This document shows, piece by piece, positions 1 to 5,779 of a DNA stretch of 5,779 nucleotides. The translations under genes were made by a program, and so were the position numbers. Position 1 is the first letter of the stretch. Every line of letters begins with the position of its first letter. The stretch is taken from assembly GCA_947068385.1 (NCBI GenBank), contig CAMTBF010000255.1, positions 1 to 5,779 on the forward strand, read 5' to 3'. The notes beneath the pieces were generated by a model, which saw only the letters and a list, made by a program, of their open reading frames with translations, did not search any database and was not told where the DNA came from. Source of the DNA: an uncultured Lachnospiraceae bacterium. GTDB taxonomy: Bacteria > Bacillota > Clostridia > Lachnospirales > Lachnospiraceae.

Positions 1-3000
1 CAATCAGGTTCACGCTGACCAGAGTGGACACGCCCTTCTCCTGCATGGTGATGCCGTAGAGTCTGTCCACCTGCTCCATGGTTCCTCTTCTGTGCGTTAT
101 GACGATAAACTGTGTATTTTTTGTCAATTTATGCAGATACTTTGCAAACCTGCCTACATTAGAGTCGTCCAGCGCCGCTTCTATCTCGTCCAGCAGGCAG
201 AAGGGCGACGGCTTCAGGTTCTGGATGGCGAACAGCAGGGAGATGGCCGTCAGGGCCTTCTCGCCGCCGGAGAGCTGCATCATGTTCTGCAGCTTCTTCC
301 CGGGGGGCTGGGCGATGATGCGGATGCCCGCCTCCAGGATGTCCTCGTCCTCTATCAGCTCCAATGTGCCCCTGCCGCCGCCGAACAGCTCCTTGAACAC
401 CTTGTCGAACTCCCGGCCGATCTCCGCGAACTTTTCCGCGAACTGCTTGCGCATGGCGGCGTCCAGCTCCTGGATGATGTTCTCCAGGGTCTTCTCCGCC
501 TCCACCAGGTCGTCCCGCTGGGTGGACATGAAGGTATAGCGCTCCATCAGGTTCTTGTAGTCCTCGATGGCGTTCACGTTCACGTCCCCCAGCTTCCTGA
601 TCTGATCCCGCAGGGAGGAGATCTCCTTCTTCATGGCCCCGAGGTCCGTCAGCTCATTATCCCGCAGGGAAGCGGCATCGCTCAAGGTGATCTCATATTC
701 ATCCCACATGTAGTTGATCTGGGACTCCATGGACTCCTCCATGCGCTCCTTCTGGGCATTCAGGCGGTAGACCTCCTTGTCCAGGGCGGACTGGCGCTCT
801 GACAGCTCCTCCCGCCTGGCGAAGAAGCTCTTCTGCCTGGCCGACAGCTCCTCACGCTGGGCCATGGACTCCTTCAACCTGGCTTCGGATTCGTTCTGGG
901 CGTCATAGGAAGCCGTAATCGTCTTCTGAATCTCTTCTATGGTGCGCTGCTTGCTCTCCACAGCCTGGCCGTTCTCCCGCAGGGCCTCCAGGACCTCCTC
1001 CAGCTCTGCCCGGGCCCTCTGGATCTCCCCGTCGATACGGTCTACGTTGCTCTGCTGGAATCCCAGGGACTGGCGCATCTTCTCCACCTTCAGGTCCCAC
1101 TCCGAGACGGCGGCGGCGGCTTCCGTCTCCGCCCTGCGCCTCTCCTCCAGCTCCTGCTGGAACCGGCCGATCTCCTCCTGCGCCCGCGCTTCCAGGGCCT
1201 CGCTGGCGATGAGCTCCTGCTGCACGGACTCCTTCTCCGCCCTGATCTCCCGGGTCTTCTCCTGGATCTCCTGCTCCTCCAGCTGCAGGCTGGCGGCGCT
1301 CTCCACTTCCTCCTCCATGCGCTCCCTGGCCTGGGCGATGTTCAGCCTGGCCGTGTTCTGCTCGATGGACTTGCGCTGGATGTCGCCCTTGATGGCCTCC
1401 AGGTCCACGCGCATCCTGGTGCGCCTGGCCTTCGTGTCCTCGATGTCCCTGTCTATCTCACTGACCGAGCGGGCCAGCTCCTTTACCCGCTTCTCCAGCT
1501 CCTCTATCTCCCTGCGCCTTCCCAGGAGGTTGCTGCTGTTCTTGTAGGCGCCGCCGCTGATGGCGCCGCCGGGCACCAGCAGCTCCCCCTCCAGGGTCAC
1601 CAGGCGCAGGCCCTGGTTGTACTTCCTGTTCAGCTTCAGGGCGTTGTCCACATTGTCCATCACCAAAATGCGGCCCAGCAGCGAGCCCGCCACGTCCCGG
1701 TATTTATCGTCTATGCGCACCAAAGTGTCCGCCGTGCCGATGACCCCCGGTTCGGTCAGGGCCTCCGTATTCTTGAACCTCTGGTAATTCCGGATGCTGG
1801 TCAGGGGCAGGAACGTGGCCCGGCCCAGCCGGTTGGTCTTCAGGTAGGAGATCATCCGCTTGGCAGTGTCCTCGTCCTTCGTGACGATGTTCTGGATGCT
1901 GCCGCCCAGGGCGGTCTCTATGGCCACCTCGTACTTCTTCTCCACGTGGATGATGTCCGCCACCACGCCTACGATGCCATCGTTCCTCTCCTTCTGCTCC
2001 ATGACCTTCTTGACGCTGCCGCCGTAGCCCTCGTAGCGCTCCGCCAGGTTGGACAGGGCCTCCAGCCTGGATTTCTCCATGTGGTAGGCGCTCTTGGCCT
2101 CCTGGAGTGCCGCGTCCTTCTGGGTCAGGGCCTGGCGGAAGCCGGAAAGCTCCTGCTCCATGGCCGCTTCCCGCTCGTTCAGAACGCGCATCTGCTCCGT
2201 GACGGCGGCGAATTCCGCCTCCAGGCCCTTGAGGGTCTCCTCCCTGGCCGCCTCGTCGGACTTCACCCGCAGGAGCCTGGACTGCAGCTCGGCCTTGCGG
2301 ATCTTCACCTGCTCCATCATGGTGTCGAAGCGCCCCAATTTGGTCTTGATCGTGGCGCGCTGGTTCAGCTCCCCGATGATGGTGTTCTTTCCGGCCTCGA
2401 TGCCGCCGTTCAGCTCCTCTATCCTGAACTGGATCTCCTCCAGCTTACGCTTGGCCGCATCGGCCAGGGCTGTAATCTCCTGCACCTTTGCGTCCGTATC
2501 TCCCTTTTCGGCAAGCAGCGCCTCCCTGTCCTGCCCTCTTGCGGCGATGTCCTCTTCCAGGGCGCTGCGCCTGTTGTTCAGATGGGCTTCGCTGCCCCTG
2601 GCGGAATTGATCTGCTCCTTCAGCACGTTCATCTCGCCCTCCAGCTTCCCTCTGGTAAGGCCGGCGTCCGTCACGGTGCTGCGGGCTTCCTCGATGGACT
2701 GCTCCAGCTTCTCCAGGACTTCCGCGATCCGCTCGTATTCCTCCCGGATGCCGTCGTAAGCCTGGCTGGTCTCGGCCAGGTCCTTGGCGGCCAGGGAGCG
2801 CTTCTCCTCCACGTCCCCGAGCTGCTCCCGCAGGCGGGCGTTCTCCAGCAGGAACACGTTCACGTCGAAGCGCTTCAGCTCCTCCCTCTTGCGCAGGTAG
2901 AGCCTGGCCGTCTCGGACTGGCGCTCCAGGGGGCCCAGCTGCTTCTCCAGCTCCGACAGGATGTCGTTGACCCGGATGAGGTTCTGCTTCTCGTTCTCAA

Positions 3001-3541
3001 GCTTCACCTGGGCCGCGGCCTTCCTGCGCTTGAACTTCACGATTCCCGCTGCCTCGTCGAAGAGCTCCCTGCGCTCCTCCGGCTTGCCGCTCAGGATTTT
3101 GTCGATCTGGCCCTGGCCGATGATGGAGTAGCCCTCCTTGCCGATGCCGGTGTCGTAGAACAGCTCGTTCACGTCCTTCAGCCTGCAGGGGCTGCCGTTG
3201 ATCAGATATTCACTTTCTCCGGAACGGTAGATGCGCCTGGCCACCGTCACCTCGTCGAAGCTGGTGGCCAGCTGATGGTCCGTATTGTCCAGGGTGATGG
3301 CCACATAGGCGTAGCTTAACGGCTTCCTGTTCTCTGTGCCCGAGAAAATGACATCCTGCATGCTGGCGCCGCGCAACTGCTTCACCCGCTGCTCTCCCAG
3401 GACCCAGCGCACCGCGTCGGCCACATTGCTCTTTCCGCTGCCGTTGGGCCCTACGATTCCCGTGATTCCGTTGTGGAACTGGAAATTGATTTTGTTCGCA
3501 AAGGACTTAAAGCCCTGCACCTCTATGTTCTTTAAATACAT
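1..3541 (-). CDS. smc: Chromosome partition protein SMC (condensin ATPase), 3' end cut by window edge
   Basis: SMC is the long coiled-coil ATPase of the SMC-ScpA-ScpB condensin, which extrudes DNA loops and aids chromosome segregation in the cytoplasm. The start is ATG at 3541 (MYLKNIEVQGFKSFAN), with GAGGGA at 3548-3553 six bases upstream. The frame is open for 1180 codons with no stop or frameshift. Visible parts in order: Walker A GPNGSGKSN (residues 31-39), the conserved arginine R57 in QLRG, the Q-loop region IGQGQ (141-145), a first coiled coil (about 170-505, rich in E, K, R, Q and L), the hinge (about 520-670, with PGGAISGGA near its end), a second coiled coil (about 680-980), LGDVNVNAI (984-992), the ABC signature LSGGEK (1090-1095), Walker B CLLDE (1115-1119), the D-loop AALDD (1122-1126) and the H-loop ITHR (H1150). 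The last visible residues are VSVNLI. Bacterial SMCs are about 1,180-1,200 residues, so only a short tail is missing. It overlaps rnc by 10 bases. Confidence 0.98.
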   Translation of the reverse strand, partial: MYLKNIEVQGFKSFANKINFQFHNGITGIVGPNGSGKSNVADAVRWVLGEQRVKQLRGASMQDVIFSGTENRKPLSYAYVAITLDNTDHQLATSFDEVTVARRIYRSGESEYLINGSPCRLKDVNELFYDTGIGKEGYSIIGQGQIDKILSGKPEERRELFDEAAGIVKFKRRKAAAQVKLENEKQNLIRVNDILSELEKQLGPLERQSETARLYLRKREELKRFDVNVFLLENARLREQLGDVEEKRSLAAKDLAETSQAYDGIREEYERIAEVLEKLEQSIEEARSTVTDAGLTRGKLEGEMNVLKEQINSARGSEAHLNNRRSALEEDIAARGQDREALLAEKGDTDAKVQEITALADAAKRKLEEIQFRIEELNGGIEAGKNTIIGELNQRATIKTKLGRFDTMMEQVKIRKAELQSRLLRVKSDEAAREETLKGLEAEFAAVTEQMRVLNEREAAMEQELSGFRQALTQKDAALQEAKSAYHMEKSRLEALSNLAERYEGYGGSVKKVMEQKERNDGIVGVVADIIHVEKKYEVAIETALGGSIQNIVTKDEDTAKRMISYLKTNRLGRATFLPLTSIRNYQRFKNTEALTEPGVIGTADTLVRIDDKYRDVAGSLLGRILVMDNVDNALKLNRKYNQGLRLVTLEGELLVPGGAISGGAYKNSSNLLGRRREIEELEKRVKELARSVSEIDRDIEDTKARRTRMRVDLEAIKGDIQRKSIEQNTARLNIAQARERMEEEVESAASLQLEEQEIQEKTREIRAEKESVQQELIASEALEARAQEEIGRFQQELEERRRAETEAAAAVSEWDLKVEKMRQSLGFQQSNVDRIDGEIQRARAELEEVLEALRENGQAVESKQRTIEEIQKTITASYDAQNESEARLKESMAQREELSARQKSFFARREELSERQSALDKEVYRLNAQKERMEESMESQINYMWDEYEITLSDAASLRDNELTDLGAMKKEISSLRDQIRKLGDVNVNAIEDYKNLMERYTFMSTQRDDLVEAEKTLENIIQELDAAMRKQFAEKFAEIGREFDKVFKELFGGGRGTLELIEDEDILEAGIRIIAQPPGKKLQNMMQLSGGEKALTAISLLFAIQNLKPSPFCLLDEIEAALDDSNVGRFAKYLHKLTKNTQFIVITHRRGTMEQVDRLYGITMQEKGVSTLVSVNLI

Positions 3542-4245
3542 CCTCTATCCCTCAAAAGCAGCAGCGCCCTGTACGCAGCCTGCTGCTCCGCCGCCTTTTT
3601 CGTCTTTCCTTCCCCTGTGCCCAGGCTCTTGCCCTCCATGTTCACGGACACACGGAACAATTTGTCGTGCTCCGGCCCGCTCTCCTCCAGCAGCTCATAG
3701 TTGAACTCCTTCTTCAGCTTCCCCTGGATTGCCTCCTGGAGATTGCTCTTGCTGTCGTAGAAGAGCTGCTTGTCCTCCAGGTCAGAGAGCACGAAGCGGT
3801 CGATGAATTCTTTTGCCCGCTCCATCCCCCCGTCCAGGAAGATGGCCCCGATCACGGCCTCCATGGCATCGGAGACTATGCTGTCGCGGCCTCTCCCGCC
3901 GGTAATCTCCTCCCCCTTCCCCAGCAGCATGAACCTGCCCAGCTCCAGGTCTCTGGCGCAGAAGGCGAGGGATGGTTCGCAGACCATAGATGCACGTTTT
4001 TTCGTCAATTCCCCTTCGCTCATCTTCGGGTTCTCCCGGAACAGGAATTCGCTTGTGACCAGCTCCAGCACCGCGTCCCCCAGGAACTCCAGCCGCTCAT
4101 AGTTCTGGGCCCTGCGGATCTTCTGCTCATTGGTGAAGGAGCTGTGGGTCATGGCCTGCCGCAGCAGGCTCCTGTCCCGGAACCGGTATCCGATCCGATT
4201 CTCCAGCACCTCCATGGTATATCCTTTTGTGTAATCTTCCAACAT
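3532..4245 (-). CDS. rnc: Ribonuclease III
   Basis: RNase III cuts double-stranded RNA, including rRNA precursors and structured mRNAs, as a Mg-dependent homodimer. The 237-residue product has the usual two-domain layout. The catalytic domain (about 12-155) carries the signature ERLEFLGDAVL (50-60) with likely metal ligands E53 and D57, then the EGELTKKRASMV segment (77-88), and SDAMEAVIG with D126 and E129 matching the catalytic Asp/Glu pair of E. coli D114/E117. The double-stranded RNA-binding domain (about 165-233) begins SNLQEAIQGK and ends with the lysine-containing GKTKKAAEQQAA helix. The chosen ATG at 4245 has AAGAGGA at 4252-4258. Met11 (4215) is a credible alternative with its own AAAAGGA. 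The TAA stop at 3532-3534 lies just inside smc. acpP ends 100 bases upstream. Confidence 0.98.
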   Translation of the reverse strand: MLEDYTKGYTMEVLENRIGYRFRDRSLLRQAMTHSSFTNEQKIRRAQNYERLEFLGDAVLELVTSEFLFRENPKMSEGELTKKRASMVCEPSLAFCARDLELGRFMLLGKGEEITGGRGRDSIVSDAMEAVIGAIFLDGGMERAKEFIDRFVLSDLEDKQLFYDSKSNLQEAIQGKLKKEFNYELLEESGPEHDKLFRVSVNMEGKSLGTGEGKTKKAAEQQAAYRALLLLRDRGCI

Positions 4246-4258
4246 GTCTCATCCTCTT
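4213..4258 (-). promoter_or_regulatory. Two candidate translation starts of rnc, each with its own ribosome binding site
   Basis: The upstream start (ATG 4243-4245) has AAGAGGA at 4252-4258, 6 bases away. The in-frame Met11 start (ATG 4213-4215) has AAAAGGA at 4222-4228, also 6 bases away. The shorter product would begin MEVLENRIGYRF, close to where the conserved RNase III fold begins. Sequence alone does not decide between them; the longer form is kept as the default. Confidence 0.5.
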
Positions 4259-4280
4259 TTCCGGGGCAAAAAATCCGGAA
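4259..4280 (-). other. Potential hairpin abutting the rnc ribosome binding site
   Basis: On the minus strand TTCCGG (4275-4280) pairs with CCGGAA (4259-4264) around a 10-base T-rich loop. The 3' arm ends one base before AAGAGGA, the predicted rnc ribosome binding site (4252-4258). The stem is short but GC-capable, and its position could limit ribosome access to rnc. The T-run lies in the loop, so this is not an intrinsic terminator. Confidence 0.35.
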
Positions 4281-4293
4281 CATACAAGCAAAT

Positions 4294-4317
4294 GAGCAGC
4301 CACGTAACGGACTGCTC
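4294..4317 (-). other. Potential hairpin in the acpP-rnc spacer
   Basis: On the minus strand GAGCAG (4312-4317) pairs with CTGCTC (4294-4299), and after a one-base bulge CC pairs with GG, closing a 7-base loop. There is no U-tract right after it, so it is not a convincing terminator. It could stabilise the 3' end of the acpP message, mark a processing point between acpP and rnc, or have no role. An upstream CTGCT near 4335-4339 could compete for the same GAGCAG. Confidence 0.4.
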
Positions 4318-4345
4318 TTGTAAAGTCCATATAGCAGGGTCTGCA

Positions 4346-4576
4346 TCAGCCCTGCATGCCTTTGATCAAATCCACTGCTTCCCTTACGGTATGAATCTTC
4401 TCTGCCTCCTCCGCGGGAATCTCGATGTCGAATTCCTCCTCGATGCCCATGACGATCTGGAACACATCCAGGGAATCGGCGCCCAGGTCGTCCACAAAGG
4501 TGGAGTCCATGCCGATCTCATCGGGATCCACGTTCAGCACATCCGCGATCACCTTTTTCAGCTTCTCGAATTCCAT
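4346..4576 (-). CDS. acpP: Acyl carrier protein
   Basis: ACP carries growing acyl chains as thioesters on a 4'-phosphopantetheine arm during type II fatty acid synthesis and hands them to enzymes such as PlsX. The product is 76 residues, the standard length, acidic, with the four-helix ACP pattern. The attachment motif is GADSLD, with Ser35 as the modified serine. The following EEEFDIEIP and EEAEKIHTV segments are typical of helix II-III. The helix II residue matching E. coli Glu41 is Gln40 here ([10 protein letters not shown]). The start is set by a near-ideal AAGGAGGA at 4583-4590, 6 bases before ATG, fitting the high expression ACP needs. The gene starts 17 bases after plsX stops. Stop is TGA at 4346-4348. 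Confidence 0.98.
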   Translation of the reverse strand: MEFEKLKKVIADVLNVDPDEIGMDSTFVDDLGADSLDVFQIVMGIEEEFDIEIPAEEAEKIHTVREAVDLIKGMQG

Positions 4577-4593
4577 TGGGTTTCCTCCTTTCC

Positions 4594-5604
4594 TTAGTCC
4601 TCAAGGATCATCTGTTCCTTGATTTTCTGATTTATTTTCTGTTCCTTGAATGCAATGCATTGCAGAATAGAATTCTTGATCTCGATGGCCTTGCTGTTGC
4701 CGTGGGTCTTCACCACCAGGCCGTTCAGGCCCAGCAGCGGCGCGCCGCCGTAGGCCTCCGTATTGAAGTCCTTCAGGGTCTGCTTCAGAGCCGGCTTCAC
4801 CAGCAGCGCCCCGATCTTGCTGCGCAGGTTCACCATCATGCCGGCTTTGATCTTCGCGATCAAGGCCCCGCTGACGCCCTCCAGCATCTTCAGCACCACA
4901 TTGCCCGCAAAGGCCTCGCACACCAGCACGTCCGCGCCGCCCTCCGGGATGTCCCTGGCCTCCACGTTGCCGATGAAGTTGATCTCCGGACAGCTCTTCA
5001 GCAGGGGATAGGCCTCCCGGGTGAGGGCATTGCCCTTCTCCTCCTCGGTGCCGATGTTCACCAGGCCCACCCGGGGATTCTTCACGCCGATGACGCTCTC
5101 CATGTAGATGCTGCCCATCTTGGCGAACTGCAATAGCTGGGAGGGCCTGGCGTCCACGTTTGCCCCGCAGTCCAGCAGGAGGCTGACGCCGTTCATATGG
5201 GGGATGATGGGCGCAAGGGGCGGACGCTCCACGCCCTTGATCCGGCCCACGATGACCTGCCCGCCCACCAGGACGGCCCCGGTGCTCCCCGCGGAGACCA
5301 GCGCGTCGCATTTCCCTTCCTTCACCAGGTACATGCACCTTACGATGGAGGAATCCTTCTTCTTGCGGATGGCCATCACGGGAGGCTCCCCGGTCTCTAT
5401 GACCTCCTCCGCATGGACGATCTCCAGCTGCTCCGCGTTATAGGTATATTTCTTCAGCTCTTCCTTCAGCACGGGCTCCCGCCCCGCCAGGAACACCTTC
5501 ACCCGCCTGTCGGCATTTATGGCCTCTACAGCGCCCTTCACAGTCTCAACGGGCGCATTGTCGCCCCCCATCGCGTCTACCGCTACATTTACCATCTCCG
5601 CCAT
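4594..5604 (-). CDS. plsX: Phosphate acyltransferase PlsX (acyl-ACP:phosphate transacylase)
   Basis: PlsX converts acyl-ACP plus phosphate to acyl-phosphate, the donor used by PlsY to acylate glycerol-3-phosphate in the first step of phospholipid synthesis. It is a peripheral membrane protein; no signal peptide or membrane-spanning segment is evident here. The 336-residue length is normal. Conserved blocks: [10 protein letters not shown] (9-18), SAGSTGA (104-110), LLDCGAN (143-149), [10 protein letters not shown] (183-192), [14 protein letters not shown] (212-225), [12 protein letters not shown] (232-243) and [11 protein letters not shown] (285-295). The start at 5604 is preceded by AGAGAGGG at 5611-5618. 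A second ATG at Met4 (5595) is possible, since many family members begin only a few residues before VDAMGGD, but its upstream purines are too close. It is the first gene of the cluster; acpP follows 17 bases later and encodes the carrier of its substrate. Confidence 0.98.
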   Translation of the reverse strand: MAEMVNVAVDAMGGDNAPVETVKGAVEAINADRRVKVFLAGREPVLKEELKKYTYNAEQLEIVHAEEVIETGEPPVMAIRKKKDSSIVRCMYLVKEGKCDALVSAGSTGAVLVGGQVIVGRIKGVERPPLAPIIPHMNGVSLLLDCGANVDARPSQLLQFAKMGSIYMESVIGVKNPRVGLVNIGTEEEKGNALTREAYPLLKSCPEINFIGNVEARDIPEGGADVLVCEAFAGNVVLKMLEGVSGALIAKIKAGMMVNLRSKIGALLVKPALKQTLKDFNTEAYGGAPLLGLNGLVVKTHGNSKAIEIKNSILQCIAFKEQKINQKIKEQMILED

Positions 5605-5685
5605 TGGATTCCCTCTCTGTATGGATGCTTTTCTTCATTATCTTATGCGTTCCGAAAATTTTTTACATCTGCATGCCCTTTTTTT

Positions 5686-5714
5686 ATGATAATGTAATCT
5701 TATCCAAAAATCAA
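5686..5714 (-). promoter_or_regulatory. Predicted sigma-A-type promoter of the plsX-acpP-rnc-smc cluster
   Basis: Read on the minus strand, TTGATT (5709-5714, 4 of 6 matches to TTGACA) is followed after exactly 17 bases by TATCAT (5686-5691, 5 of 6 matches to TATAAT). Transcription would start near 5678-5680, giving a leader of about 75 bases before the plsX ATG. The promoter lies directly downstream of a terminator, as expected for a new transcription unit. No FapR- or FabT-type operator could be recognised by eye. This is a sequence-match prediction only. Confidence 0.6.
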
Positions 5715-5725
5715 GGCCTTTTTGA
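5711..5725. promoter_or_regulatory. Palindromic site overlapping the plsX -35 element
   Basis: TCAA (5711-5714) and TTGA (5722-5725) form a small dyad around a core containing the perfect 8-base palindrome AAGGCCTT (5713-5720). It overlaps the predicted -35 element at 5709-5714, where a repressor could block polymerase. It does not resemble the FapR or FabT sites known to control fatty acid genes in other Firmicutes. A chance palindrome is quite possible. Confidence 0.25.
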
Positions 5726-5749
5726 CAGGAATTTCTTCCGGGTGCACAT

Positions 5750-5774
5750 AAAAAGGGCATTCCGCAGAATACCC
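5750..5774 (-). terminator. Intrinsic terminator of the gene upstream of plsX
   Basis: On the minus strand GGGTATTC (5767-5774) pairs with GAATGCCC (5755-5762), making an 8-base-pair stem with one U-G wobble, followed by TTTTT (5750-5754). The loop is TGCG closed by a C-G pair, i.e. a UNCG-class tetraloop, which is unusually stable. It ends a transcript entering from the right edge. A TAA at 5775-5777 just before the stem could be that gene's stop, but its frame cannot be checked. By conserved gene order the gene is likely rpmF (inference). Confidence 0.75.
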
Positions 5775-5779
5775 TTACA

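Larger units (their letters stand above)
5668..5768. repeat. Imperfect inverted repeat flanking the plsX promoter
   Basis: Plus-strand 5668-5687 reads TCTGC-ATGCCC-T7-AT. The minus strand of 5748-5768 reads TCTGC-GGA-ATGCCC-T5-AT. The arms match apart from an inserted GGA and two T residues, and are separated by 60 bases that contain the -35 element and spacer. The right arm is also the loop, 3' stem and U-tract of the upstream terminator. It may be a remnant of terminator duplication by inversion, or an accident of T-rich spacer sequence; function is unknown. Confidence 0.5.

Noticed and set aside
1946..3319. A 457-codon open frame on the plus strand, and similar shorter ones at 92-802 and 939-1547
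   Set aside because: They lie antisense to smc. The longest is in codon register with it, where a stop needs a TTA, CTA or TCA codon in smc. GC-biased codon use makes those rare; its end at 3319 falls exactly on an smc TTA codon. The product is a Leu/Gln/His-rich shadow with no domain, whereas smc is intact in full.
4246..4345. An internal promoter or terminator between acpP and rnc
   Set aside because: No pair of -35/-10 elements with proper spacing was found, and neither hairpin is followed directly by a U-tract.
4149..4346. Minus-strand 65-codon frame starting at a TGATG overlap with the acpP stop
   Set aside because: The overlap resembles translational coupling, but the frame runs out of phase through the start of rnc, has only a weak ribosome binding site and shows no recognisable protein pattern.
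5560..5638. Short upstream frame starting at ATG 5638 in the plsX leader
   Set aside because: There is no ribosome binding site before it and it runs out of frame into plsX; no leader-peptide signature such as runs of one amino acid is present.
5722..5752. Plus-strand TTGACA followed by CATAAA as a possible divergent promoter
   Set aside because: The spacing would be 19 bases with a poor -10 match; at 17 bases the hexamer is CACATA. It would only transcribe antisense into the upstream gene.
1..5779. An undescribed system, mobile element or CRISPR array
   Set aside because: Nearly every base is accounted for by four well-known housekeeping genes in a conserved order. No spaced direct repeats, transposase, integrase or foreign-looking composition was seen.

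Overview
This window is an ordinary housekeeping locus read entirely from the minus strand. In transcription order (right to left) it holds plsX, acpP, rnc and smc, with smc cut by the left edge only a few residues before its expected end. The order plsX-acpP-rnc-smc is a widely conserved Firmicutes arrangement. The product sequences (for example the ACP helix [12 protein letters not shown] and the SMC segment around IGQGQIDKILSG), strong purine-rich ribosome binding sites, GC-rich genes and AT-rich spacers suggest a fairly GC-rich member of the Clostridia, most likely Lachnospiraceae-like. That placement is inference from remembered family patterns, not a search.

Right edge to plsX (5605-5779): a minus-strand intrinsic terminator with a UNCG-type tetraloop closes an upstream gene outside the window (rpmF, for ribosomal protein L32, would be usual there). 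A good sigma-A-like promoter with exact 17-base spacing follows, then a 5' leader of about 75 bases and plsX. The promoter lies between two arms of an imperfect inverted repeat, one of which is the 3' arm of the terminator.

plsX to smc (1-5604): plsX and acpP are 17 bases apart. acpP and rnc are separated by 100 bases that hold two small potential hairpins. rnc and smc overlap by 10 bases. No convincing promoter or terminator lies inside the cluster, so it is probably one operon driven from upstream of plsX. PlsX uses acyl groups carried by ACP to make acyl-phosphate for phospholipid synthesis. RNase III processes double-stranded RNA. SMC is the ATPase of condensin (SMC-ScpAB), needed for chromosome folding and segregation. 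The link between lipid, RNA and chromosome functions is positional rather than biochemical.

I translated smc codon by codon across the window and found one uninterrupted frame with all ABC-ATPase motifs. The plus strand has no believable gene; its long open frames are antisense shadows. I saw no mobile element, CRISPR array, tRNA, rRNA or undescribed system. The points worth a second look are regulatory and modest.
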